A DNA stretch of 11,496 nucleotides, from positions 1 through 11,496 of the forward strand of contig DAOUEU010000073.1 in NCBI GenBank assembly GCA_034430255.1, given 5' to 3'. Below, piece by piece: positions 1 through 6,410 of the stretch (position 1 is its first letter; every line of letters starts with the position of its first letter). The position numbers and the translations under genes are program-made. Source of the DNA: DATKYK01 sp034430255 (GTDB lineage Bacteria; Chloroflexota; Dehalococcoidia; E44-bin15). The notes under the pieces were generated by a model, which worked only from the letters and a program-made list of their open reading frames with translations, had not been told where the DNA came from and searched no databases.

Positions 1-2
1 AA

Positions 3-695
3 AGGGACCCCAATCACTTTAACACATCGGCTCCCTCCCCAGCGGACTATCTTGAGGCCTACCGCGAGCTAAGCACTAGAGCGCAGAGCATTATTTGCAT
101 CACCCTCTCAGCCAAGCTCAGCGCACTTCACGATACAGCCCAACTGGCAAAAGAGCAGGCTAAGCAGGAGATTCCCCACACCGCTATCGAGATTTTGGAC
201 TCCCGGACCTGCGCTGCTGCCGAGGGGTTTGTCGTCCTGGCAACAGCACGGGCTATAGAGGAGGGCAAGGAAATGGCCGAGGCCATTAAAGCCGCGGAGA
301 ATGTGAGGGATAAGGTCAATCTCCTGGCCCTTATGGAAACCATACGACATGCATATCGATCGGGACGTATCCCAAAGGTTGCAGCTCGGATAGGCTCCAC
401 CTTGAGCATCAAGCCGATATTCAGCATATACGATGGTGCAGTAGCTTTTATGGGCCTCGCCAGGACCAAAGAGCGCGGTGTAAAACGAATCATACAAATG
501 ATGCGAGAGAAGGTTGGGGAAAGCCCAGTACACGTAGCGGTAGTACATGCAGATGCTCTTGAGGAGGCCCAGAGGCTCAAGGAACGGGTAGCATCTGAGT
601 TTGACTGCTGCGACCTCTGGATCAGTGAATTCAGCCCGATAATGGGCTATACTACAGGAAGGGGGCTAATCGGACTCGCCTTTTATATCAATTGA
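3..695 (+). CDS. DegV family (FakB-like) fatty-acid-binding protein, 5'-truncated by window edge
   Basis: The frame is open from base 3 to the TGA at 693-695, so 230 residues are visible and about 55 N-terminal residues lie outside the window, judging from the complete paralog that follows. A TTG at 195 is in frame but is internal: clear DegV sequence (NTSAPSPADYLEAYREL, then SIICITLSAKLSALHDTA) lies upstream of it. DegV/FakB proteins bind a fatty acid and, where FakA is present, deliver it for phosphorylation; no FakA is visible here. The C-terminal half keeps the family pattern LSIKPIF, then LARTKER, then GESPVHVAVVHAD. The closing motif is odd: it reads MGYTTGRGLIGLAFY, where the neighbour has MGVHAGPGVLGITFY, so the His and Pro of HxGPG are Thr (651-653) and Arg (660-662). 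The stop is 7 bases before the next ATG, so the two are very probably co-transcribed. The family call is secure; the ligand is not known. Confidence 0.93.
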   Translation, partial: RDPNHFNTSAPSPADYLEAYRELSTRAQSIICITLSAKLSALHDTAQLAKEQAKQEIPHTAIEILDSRTCAAAEGFVVLATARAIEEGKEMAEAIKAAENVRDKVNLLALMETIRHAYRSGRIPKVAARIGSTLSIKPIFSIYDGAVAFMGLARTKERGVKRIIQMMREKVGESPVHVAVVHADALEEAQRLKERVASEFDCCDLWISEFSPIMGYTTGRGLIGLAFYIN

Positions 696-702
696 GGAAG
701 CT

Positions 703-1569
703 ATGATGAGAAAGGTTGGTATTATTACTGACAGCACCGCTTGCATACCTGAAGAACTGGTGACGAAATATAATATTGGCGTGGTACCACTCCAGATAAT
801 TTTCGAAGGCAAAAGCTATCTGGACGGCATCGACATGAGCCCCGGCGAAGTCTACCGCATCATGCGGCAGCGTGAGAATCTCCCCACCACCTCCACTCCA
901 TCGGCAGGGAATTTCCTAGACGCCTATCGCCAGTTGAGCGAGCAGGTAGAAAGCATACTCTGTATCACACTCACATCGCAACAGAGCAAAATCTACGATA
1001 CCGCGCTGGTAGCTAGAGATTTGGCCAAAGAGACGCTTACCAACACTGCCATCGAGGTTCTAGATAGCCGATCGGTAGGCGGCGCCCTGGGGCTTATAGT
1101 CCTTGAGGCAGCCCGCGCTGCCAGCCAGGGGGCAGACATGGCTCAGGTGGCTGAGGTGGCACGCGGTATGATGCCCAGGGTACATTTCATCGCGATGTTG
1201 GATACCCTATTCTATCTGGCCAGAACCGGTCGTACCGGCAGGGCAGCAGCCTGGGCTGGTTCGCTACTGAAGATAAAGCCTATAGTGGAGCATACTACTT
1301 CTACCGGAGTAACCATGCCGGTAGCGCGTCCCCGGACCAAGACAAAGGCAGTAAAGCAACTCATAGACATAATGGCAGAACGGGTTGGGGATTCCCCGGT
1401 GCATGTCATCGCGCACCATGCCGATGAGCTTGAGGATGGGGAGAAACTCAAGGCCGAGATTGCCTCACGATTCAACTGTGTCGAGCTTTATCTAACAGAG
1501 TTCACCCCCGGTATGGGTGTTCACGCCGGCCCGGGAGTGCTTGGCATCACCTTTTATACCGAGGAATGA
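703..1569 (+). CDS. DegV family (FakB-like) fatty-acid-binding protein, complete
   Basis: This 288-residue protein has the usual DegV length (about 280). The N-terminal domain shows VGIITDSTACIPEELV (5-20) and PLQIIFEGKSYLDG (29-42). The lipid-site motif PTTSTPS is at 61-67 and CITLTSQQSKIYDTA follows. The C-terminal part has LLKIKPI, the PRTKTKAV arginine region and the HxGPG motif with His274. The family binds a long-chain acyl group between its two domains and hands it to FakA for phosphorylation; that role is inferred from homology. ATG 703 is preceded by GAGGAAG at 694-700, which overlaps the stop of the upstream DegV gene, so translation is probably coupled. ATG 706 directly behind it is an equally possible start. 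The two tandem copies look like an old duplication: they share most motifs, but only this one keeps the full C-terminal HxGPG signature. Confidence 0.96.
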   Translation: MMRKVGIITDSTACIPEELVTKYNIGVVPLQIIFEGKSYLDGIDMSPGEVYRIMRQRENLPTTSTPSAGNFLDAYRQLSEQVESILCITLTSQQSKIYDTALVARDLAKETLTNTAIEVLDSRSVGGALGLIVLEAARAASQGADMAQVAEVARGMMPRVHFIAMLDTLFYLARTGRTGRAAAWAGSLLKIKPIVEHTTSTGVTMPVARPRTKTKAVKQLIDIMAERVGDSPVHVIAHHADELEDGEKLKAEIASRFNCVELYLTEFTPGMGVHAGPGVLGITFYTEE

Positions 1570-1640
1570 GAAACACATTGTTCTCAAGCTCAAGCTAAGC
1601 TAAACCTCAATCAGCAATCTGGCTCATATATATTATATAG

Positions 1641-1929
1641 ATGTGTGACACTTTGTATCGTGTTTTTAGACAACTTATCATTGAAAGACGTTTTGCGATG
1701 AATCAACCTTGGGGACAAGTGGAGGGAAAAAATATCCGCAGTGCATATTGGTTTTACTGGGACGAAGCTATAAAGGGGGCTCCAGAGGTGGATTTCCCTC
1801 TGGCAGTGGTCCCCCCCCTATATATCGGGGCAGAAATACAATCTAGAGCTGGTGGGAAAAGATGAGAATTATCTATACAAGGACAAAGCCCCGACACCTG
1901 TGGTGAAAATCCTTTATGTTCCCAGATAG
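1641..1929 (+). pseudogene. Small unknown protein gene interrupted by a one-base frameshift at a C8 tract
   Basis: I do not recognise this protein. From ATG 1641 (directly after a TAG at 1638-1640; a second Met is at 1698) one frame runs through AYWFYWDEAIKGAPEVDF and PLAVVPP to a run of eight C at 1811-1818. Beyond that run this frame turns compositionally poor and ends at 1865. The frame one base further reads GQKYNLELVGKDENYLYKDK and then APTPVVKILYVPR, ending at TAG 1927-1929. Both halves look like real protein, and removing a single C joins them as VVPPYISGQKYNLELV into a product of about 95 residues. The options are a recent pseudogene, a phase-variable gene, or a homopolymer sequencing error. 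No strong ribosome site precedes either Met. The tract lies in a hairpin-forming region, so a structured RNA is the main alternative. Coding status is uncertain. Confidence 0.35.
1775..1815 (+). repeat. Hairpin-forming inverted repeat around the C8 tract
   Basis: CCAGAGG (1782-1788) is a perfect inverted match to CCTCTGG (1797-1803) around an 8-base loop. Outside it, GGGGG (1775-1779) can pair with the C run at 1811-1818, enclosing an internal loop. The structure lies inside the interrupted small ORF and takes up the C tract where the frame changes. It has no T tract after it, so it is not a standard terminator. It may be an RNA element or simply a by-product of coding sequence. Confidence 0.4.
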
Positions 1930-2003
1930 CCCATGATATGGCAACAGAACCGGTACGCGATAACATATAAAAGGCGAAAGGAACGTAAAGAGCGAAAAGG
2001 CGC

Positions 2004-2651
2004 ATGGAAGATACCCAAACTAGAAGAGATGTGGAGCGACTGAAGGAAAGCCTGGGCGAATTGCCCGAGCCAACCATCAATCCGGCCTTCATCGTGGTAA
2101 GTGGCCTGCCAGGGAGTGGTAAATCCTACCTCTGCCGCCAACTTGCCAAGCGACTTTTATCTCTCTCTCCCCGACCTATAGCTTCATCTTCGACCTCCGT
2201 AAATCCCAATTCTACAAATTTCCCCATCCTGGAGAGCGATGCAATGAGACGATCCCTCTTCGCCACCCCCAACTATAGTCGCGGCGAAAGCGACCGCCTG
2301 TTTCAGGCCTGCTACATGCTCATTGAAGAACTGCTTGGAAAAGGTATCCCGCTTATCCTCGACTCCACAAACCTGATCGAGCGCCACCGGGAGCACCTCT
2401 ATCACATCGCTGAAAGAGCGGGGGCCAGGCTGATTCTGGTACGTGTTGAGGCACCCCCCGAATTGATACGTGAGCGCCTTAAGGACCGACTCTTGAGCCC
2501 TGACCCTGATGACAAATCCGAGGCTGACTGGAGTGTTTACCAGCAGATGAGCGCCGCTTCTGAGCGCATTCGACGAAATCACTTCGCCGTCGATACTTCA
2601 AGGGATATCACCCCCGTAATCGATAAGATTGTGCGTGAGGTAAATCGTTAA
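2004..2651 (+). CDS. P-loop ATP-dependent kinase, AAA_33 / zeta-toxin-like family
   Basis: This 215-residue protein has a clear Walker A, GLPGSGKS, at residues 34-41 after a beta strand (FIVVSGL). A second conserved element, LESDAMRRSLF, is at 76-86 with Asp79, the position that in related kinases contacts the phosphate acceptor. LILDSTNL (117-124) and a following Arg-rich lid (IRERLKDRL, 155-163) complete the pattern of small-molecule or nucleic-acid end kinases such as gluconate kinase, polynucleotide kinase and zeta toxins. The substrate cannot be told from sequence. No antitoxin-like gene is next to it, so a zeta toxin role is unlikely. Residues about 53-74 are rich in Ser, Pro and Asn (SSSTSVNPNSTN), a linker that looks inserted between the Walker A helix and the acceptor strand. 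ATG 2004 follows AAAAGG with 4 bases between. The gene stands alone: 111 bases with an inverted repeat separate it from pepA. Confidence 0.87.
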   Translation: MEDTQTRRDVERLKESLGELPEPTINPAFIVVSGLPGSGKSYLCRQLAKRLLSLSPRPIASSSTSVNPNSTNFPILESDAMRRSLFATPNYSRGESDRLFQACYMLIEELLGKGIPLILDSTNLIERHREHLYHIAERAGARLILVRVEAPPELIRERLKDRLLSPDPDDKSEADWSVYQQMSAASERIRRNHFAVDTSRDITPVIDKIVREVNR

Positions 2652-2690
2652 ACTTCAGCAATTTCAGTGGGTTCAGTACAGTAGCCGCGC

Positions 2691-2718
2691 CGGTAATGAG
2701 CCGATATCTCAATTACCG
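2691..2718 (+). repeat. Imperfect inverted repeat between the kinase gene and pepA (possible terminator or operator)
   Basis: CGGTAATGAG (2691-2700) pairs with CTCAATTACCG (2708-2718) with one bulged A, around the loop CCGATAT. AGCC and GGCT outside could extend the stem across a mismatch. It sits about 40 bases after the kinase stop and about 45 before pepA. The bases after it (TAGGCTTTAAATGG) are only weakly T-rich, so it is either a weak rho-independent terminator for the kinase gene or a regulatory site for pepA. Confidence 0.5.
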
Positions 2719-2762
2719 TAGGCTTTAAATGGGCAAAACCAACGAGGAGGTCGAATAGAGAG

Positions 2763-4259
2763 ATGGAGATTCAGGTTGTATCAGGGGATATCACCAAGCT
2801 ACCCGTAAGTGCCATCATAGTGAATCTCTTTGAAGGGGTGAAAAAAACCAGCGGGGCTACGGCAGCGGTAGATAAGGCACTTGGCGGGCTTATTACCCAG
2901 CTCATCGCTGAGGGGGAGATTAAGGGGAAGCGCAACCAAGTCACCATGATTCATAGCATGGGTAAGATCGCGCCGCAGCGGGTGGTCGTCGCTGGCCTGG
3001 GAAAGGAAAAGGAACTAACCCTATCCGTGATTCGGGGGGTTGCTGCCGAGTCGTGTCGCTCACTCAGAAAGGTTGGCGCGAGGCAGGTGGCCACCATTGC
3101 TCACGGTACCGGCGTGAGGGGCATTGATGCCGATAAATCAGCCCAGGCGGTAACGGAAGGCGCCATGCTGGGTCTATATACCTTCCTCAAGCACCAAACG
3201 AGGGAAGCGGAGGAGGGGGAGATCGAGCAACTACTCATCGTGGGGCAGGGGGAGAAGCTCGCTTTGCTTAAGCGGGGGTGCGCAAGGGGACGGATAATGG
3301 CAGAGGCCACAAACCTGGCCCGGGACATGGCCAACGAGCCGGCCAACTATATGACCCCTACCCATATGGCAGAGGTAGCGCAAAGGGTTGCCGGTGAGTG
3401 GGGGCTCGAGTGCCGCATCCTGGAGCAAGCGGATATGGAAAAGCTGGGGATGGATGCCTTCCTCGGCGTATCCCGGGGAAGCAGGCAGCCGCCAAAGCTC
3501 ATCGTCCTAAGCTATAAGGGTGGCGACCCTCAAAGAAGCACCCTGGGGCTTGTGGGCAAGGGTATAACCTTCGACTCCGGGGGCATCTCCATCAAGCCAT
3601 CAGAGGGTATGGGGGACATGAAGGGAGACATGGCCGGTGGCGCGGCCGTTATCGCTGCCATGCGTGCCATCGGTGAGCTCAAGCCCCAGGTTAGTGTCAC
3701 TGCGCTCGTGCCCGCAACAGAGAACCTTCCGGATGGTGCAGCCCTAAAGCCGGGGGATATTATACGGGCGTCTAATGGCAAGACCATCGAGGTCGTAAAC
3801 ACCGATGCCGAGGGGCGACTCATCCTGGCCGATGCCCTCAGTTATGCTCTCAAGCTGGGGCTTTCCCCGGTGGTAGATGTCGCTACGCTGACAGGGGCAT
3901 GTCACATCGCATTGGGCGATCTCTGCACAGGAGCCTTTGGCAATAATCAGAAGCTAATAAATAAAGTGCTCAAGGCGGGTGAGGAGGCTGGCGAGTACAT
4001 CTGGCAGATGCCCATGTATGAGGAGTACAGGGAGCAGAATAAGAGCGATGTCGCCGACATCAAGAACTCCGCTGGAAGATGGGGGGGTGCGATCACCGCG
4101 GCCCATTTCCTCGCCGAATTCGTTGAGCAGACACCATGGGTACACCTGGATATCGCCGGTCCTTCACGCGCCGAGAAGGAGCGAAACCAACTGGTAAAAG
4201 GGGCAACCGGTGTTGCTGTTAGAACCCTGGTCAACCTCGCCCTAGCTCATGAGTCATGA
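2763..4259 (+). CDS. pepA: Leucyl aminopeptidase (cytosol aminopeptidase, M17 family)
   Basis: This is a 498-residue M17 metallo-aminopeptidase, which removes N-terminal residues from peptides in the cytoplasm, normally as a hexamer with two metal ions per active site. The N-terminal macro-like domain starts MEIQVVSGDITKLPV. The catalytic domain has GKGITFDSGG with metal ligands Lys266 and Asp271, catalytic Lys278 in SIKPSEG, Asp289 in MKGDMAGG, and the family signature NTDAEGRL with Asp348, Glu350 and Arg352. Every one of these sits exactly four residues before its E. coli PepA counterpart, so the site is intact. The length matches the family. An AGGAGG site at 2745-2750 lies 12 bases before ATG 2763, which is long, but no nearer start codon fits. 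The gene stands alone, and a weak hairpin follows it. Confidence 0.97.
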   Translation: MEIQVVSGDITKLPVSAIIVNLFEGVKKTSGATAAVDKALGGLITQLIAEGEIKGKRNQVTMIHSMGKIAPQRVVVAGLGKEKELTLSVIRGVAAESCRSLRKVGARQVATIAHGTGVRGIDADKSAQAVTEGAMLGLYTFLKHQTREAEEGEIEQLLIVGQGEKLALLKRGCARGRIMAEATNLARDMANEPANYMTPTHMAEVAQRVAGEWGLECRILEQADMEKLGMDAFLGVSRGSRQPPKLIVLSYKGGDPQRSTLGLVGKGITFDSGGISIKPSEGMGDMKGDMAGGAAVIAAMRAIGELKPQVSVTALVPATENLPDGAALKPGDIIRASNGKTIEVVNTDAEGRLILADALSYALKLGLSPVVDVATLTGACHIALGDLCTGAFGNNQKLINKVLKAGEEAGEYIWQMPMYEEYREQNKSDVADIKNSAGRWGGAITAAHFLAEFVEQTPWVHLDIAGPSRAEKERNQLVKGATGVAVRTLVNLALAHES

Positions 4260-4354
4260 ATGAAGCTGAAGGAAATATTTAGAGAGATTACTGAAAAAGA
4301 GGTGCACGATACTTCATGCTGGGAATCTGGAGCTATACACCAGCTTTAAAAAGT

Positions 4355-4368
4355 CCCCAAGATTGGGG
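4355..4368 (+). terminator. Weak GC-rich hairpin downstream of pepA
   Basis: CCCCA and TGGGG form a 5-base-pair stem around the loop AGAT, about 95 bases after the pepA stop. Two further G and only TTT follow, so if it ends pepA transcripts it is an inefficient terminator. I see no other candidate in the 165-base spacer before the next gene. Confidence 0.25.
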
Positions 4369-4424
4369 GGTTTGGAGATTAATTGTGACTATCTCAGCAG
4401 TCTCTTAGAAAAGGAGGGATAAAA

Positions 4425-5078
4425 ATGAAGCTAAAATGGCTTGGTCACGCTGCTTTCCTTATTACATCGGAGGAAGGGGTCAAGATCATTACCGACCCAT
4501 TCGAGCCGGGGACCTTTGGGGTAGATTATGGCAAAATAGAGGATGCAGCCGACATCGTGGTGGTGAGCCACGAGCACCCTGACCATAACTATGTGAAGGG
4601 TGTTCCCGGCAGCCCCCAGGTAGTGAGGGGCGCCGGGAGGCATCAGTTGAAGGGTATCGAGTTTATGGGGATAGCAAGCTATCACGATGATAGCGGCGGC
4701 AAGAAGCGGGGCCCGAATAATATATTCTGTTTTACCGTAGACGGCATAAGGTTATGTCACCTCGGTGACCTGGGGCACCAGCTCAGCGACAAGCAGATCG
4801 CCGCTATCGGCAAGGTTGATGTCCTGATCACCCCTATGGCAGGGAACTTCACCCTCGATGCCGCTGGAGCACACCGTATGGTCGATCAGATAAAGCCCCG
4901 CGTGGTTATCCCCATGCACTATCAAACCGACAGGTGCCCCAATTTCCCGGTAAGCGATGTCGAGCCTTTCCTGGCTGGCAAGACCAATGTGAAGCGACTG
5001 GACACCTCTGAGGCGGAGTTTAAATCCGACAAGCTCCCCACGACCACAGAGATTGTGGTGCTCCAGCACGCCCTGTAG
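4425..5078 (+). CDS. UPF0173 family metal-dependent hydrolase (metallo-beta-lactamase fold)
   Basis: This 217-residue protein has the compact UPF0173 / YtkL-type metallo-beta-lactamase fold. The start MKLKWLGHAAFLI is typical of the family. The metal-binding signature SHEHPDH gives His49, His51, Asp53 and His54. Further likely ligands are His87 (SYHDDSGG), Asp115 (HLGDLGH) and His164 (IPMHYQT), so both zinc sites look complete. The family has no firmly known substrate; it is a soluble cytoplasmic hydrolase with no signal peptide visible here. ATG 4425 is preceded by a strong AAGGAGGG at 4411-4418, six bases away. The gene is 165 bases after pepA and converges on the sugar operon, with 13 bases between its TAG and the rmlD stop. 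No clear terminator lies between, so read-through into antisense of rmlD is possible. Confidence 0.94.
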   Translation: MKLKWLGHAAFLITSEEGVKIITDPFEPGTFGVDYGKIEDAADIVVVSHEHPDHNYVKGVPGSPQVVRGAGRHQLKGIEFMGIASYHDDSGGKKRGPNNIFCFTVDGIRLCHLGDLGHQLSDKQIAAIGKVDVLITPMAGNFTLDAAGAHRMVDQIKPRVVIPMHYQTDRCPNFPVSDVEPFLAGKTNVKRLDTSEAEFKSDKLPTTTEIVVLQHAL

Positions 5079-5091
5079 CGAGATTTGATAT

Positions 5092-5943
5092 CTACTTCCA
5101 TGCATCCCTCCGTTTTAGATACTCCTTAAGTGCCTCCCTCCAGGAGGGCATTTCCCTACCTAAAATCTCGGGGATAGGGAAGGGGTCAAGAACACTGTTC
5201 TGCGGTCTCATCGCCGGTCTGGGGAACTGATCTGAGGTAACGGGAATGACTTCTATATCCCTTCCGGAGAGCCGGAATATCTCCCTAGCGAAGTCATACC
5301 AAGTGGTAGGCTCTGAGTTGGTAATGTGATAAATCCCGTAGCGCTCTGTTTGAATAAGCTCAACAACCGCCTGGGCGAGGTGATAGCTCCAGGTGGGACA
5401 CCCTTTCTGGTCCTTTACCACAGATATCTGCTTCTCTCTTTGCCCGAGCTCAAGCATGGTCTCTATAAAGTTTTTACCATGGAGTCCAAATAACCAGCTG
5501 GTGCGAATGAGGTAAAACCTACTGAGAAGCCAAAGTAGGTACCTCTCACCGAGTAGCTTGGAGCGACCGTAGGCACTTAAGGGATTAGGCTCATCATAGA
5601 TTGTAAAAGGGCTTTCCTTGGCACCATCAAAGACATAGTCGGTGCTGAAATGGACTAAAGGGATACCCCTCTGCTGGCAGGCAAGGCAGATGTTCTGAAC
5701 ACCGAATCCGTTTACTAAAAGCGCCCGGGGCTCCTCTTTCTCCGCCTCATCCACCCTAGTATAGGCGGCGCAGTTAACCACAATCTCGGGCTCGAAATCA
5801 TCCACTGCAGTCCTAACCGCCTTGAAATCGGTAATATCGAGCTCATCATGGAGCGGTGAAAGAATTTCATACCCACGCTCCGAAAGGCAGGTAGTGAGGT
5901 CTCTTGCCAGCATCCCTCCAGCACCCGCGACAAGAACCTTCAT
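5092..5943 (-). CDS. rmlD: dTDP-4-dehydrorhamnose reductase
   Basis: RmlD reduces dTDP-4-keto-L-rhamnose to dTDP-L-rhamnose, the last step of the pathway, using NAD(P)H. The protein (283 residues from the start chosen) begins MKVLVAGAGGML, a Rossmann GxxGxxL loop. It has NCAAYTRVDEAE (57-68), the STDYVFDG motif (100-107) and the catalytic YxxxK pair as YGRSK (125-129). These are the hallmarks of RmlD-type short-chain dehydrogenases. The C-terminal half, with GIYHITNSEPTTWYDFAREI, is the usual substrate-binding part, and the length is normal. An in-frame ATG lies 18 bases upstream (5961), but the start at 5943 fits better: GGGAGG (5954-5959) is 10 bases ahead, the ATGA overlaps the stop of the epimerase gene, and family members begin MK(V/I)LV. 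It is the last gene of the minus-strand operon. Confidence 0.95.
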   Translation of the reverse strand: MKVLVAGAGGMLARDLTTCLSERGYEILSPLHDELDITDFKAVRTAVDDFEPEIVVNCAAYTRVDEAEKEEPRALLVNGFGVQNICLACQQRGIPLVHFSTDYVFDGAKESPFTIYDEPNPLSAYGRSKLLGERYLLWLLSRFYLIRTSWLFGLHGKNFIETMLELGQREKQISVVKDQKGCPTWSYHLAQAVVELIQTERYGIYHITNSEPTTWYDFAREIFRLSGRDIEVIPVTSDQFPRPAMRPQNSVLDPFPIPEILGREMPSWREALKEYLKRRDAWK

Positions 5944-6335
5944 CCCATTTTTACCTCCCATTCGTAGGGGATAGAGGGATCATCGTAGAGGAGACGATAC
6001 TCATCGGGCTCTTTATAGTTATAGAGCTCGGTGGGGAAGTTGACAATCATGGCCATCTCATTTCCCACAGCAGTGAAGTCATGATATACAAGGAATGGGA
6101 TCTTTACCGGAATAGGATTTAGGTTGCCGATATAAAACTCATTCAGCATGCTCTTTGTCGCAGAGTCCTCACGGGCATCGTATAGGGCGAGCTTGGCAAC
6201 ACCCTGGACGCAGGTGAAACGGTCGTTCTGAAGCTTGTGGTAGTGCCAGGCCTTTATCACACCCTGATAGCATATGCTCACATACGCCTGCCCAAATTTA
6301 TCAAACACCTCCCAGTCCCAGCGCATCATCTCCAT
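5940..6335 (-). CDS. RmlC-like dTDP-sugar 3,5-epimerase family cupin, N-terminally shortened
   Basis: The longest uninterrupted reading from a start codon is 131 residues beginning MEMMRWDW. It is a single cupin of the short RmlC-like subgroup: YQGVIKAWHYHKLQ carries the cupin His pair, IPFLVYHDF matches the back strand, and NFPTELYNYKEPDEYRL matches the C-terminal RmlC region. Placement between rmlA and rmlD supports a role in dTDP-rhamnose synthesis (3,5-epimerisation of the 4-keto-6-deoxy intermediate). Two points weaken this. By my eye alignment, the catalytic Tyr of classical RmlC is Asn here (IVNFPTE). Also, the protein really seems to begin further upstream: LRPIPDERGWL runs directly into residue 1 with no start codon, behind two in-frame stops (next entry). 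Translation from ATG 6335 would lack about 22 residues of the first strand. Its stop overlaps the rmlD start by four bases. Confidence 0.8.
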   Translation of the reverse strand: MEMMRWDWEVFDKFGQAYVSICYQGVIKAWHYHKLQNDRFTCVQGVAKLALYDAREDSATKSMLNEFYIGNLNPIPVKIPFLVYHDFTAVGNEMAMIVNFPTELYNYKEPDEYRLLYDDPSIPYEWEVKMG

Positions 6336-6401
6336 AAGCCAACCACGCTCATCAGGGATTGGGCGGAGCTATCACATCGTGACCCCGAATAAGTAGTCCA
6401 T
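6336..6401 (-). pseudogene. Disrupted 5' end of the RmlC-like gene with tandem in-frame stops TGA TAG
   Basis: Nine bases after the rmlA stop, an ATG at 6401 opens MDYLFGVTM, then TGA (6372-6374) and TAG (6369-6371), then LRPIPDERGWL continues in the same frame into the 5940-6335 coding region. The intact gene would be 153 codons. GV, four residues, then LR and PDERG is the expected N-terminus of this short RmlC-like subgroup as I remember it, so the two stops replace two ordinary residues in register, with no frameshift. CGA CAG (Arg Gln) would give TGA TAG by two C-to-T changes. Either the gene is decaying, the sequence carries errors here, or a shortened protein is made from 6335. Confidence 0.65.
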
Positions 6402-6410
6402 CTCTACATC

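Noticed and set aside
1741..1830. Possible c-di-GMP (GEMM) type riboswitch, from GGGACGAAGC followed by G-rich stems
   Set aside because: Only a short piece resembles the second stem. The first conserved half and the tetraloop-receptor layout are absent, and the next gene is about 180 bases away.
1754..2092. 112-residue open frame on the minus strand across the spacer
   Set aside because: It overlaps the better plus-strand candidate and the start of the kinase gene, has no ribosome site, and its product shows no domain-like pattern.
5060..5091. Bidirectional terminator between the convergent UPF0173 and rmlD genes
   Set aside because: Only a 4-base-pair stem (GTGC/GCAC) is present, inside coding sequence and without a T tract.
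4752..5105. 117-residue minus-strand open frame inside the UPF0173 gene
   Set aside because: It is antisense to a gene with a complete metal-binding motif set and has no recognisable domain, so it is a shadow frame.
5944..5961. Six-codon upstream extension of rmlD from ATG 5961
   Set aside because: The later ATG at 5943 has a well-placed GGGAGG, the ATGA overlap and the standard MKVLVAG start. The extension would consist of the ribosome site itself.
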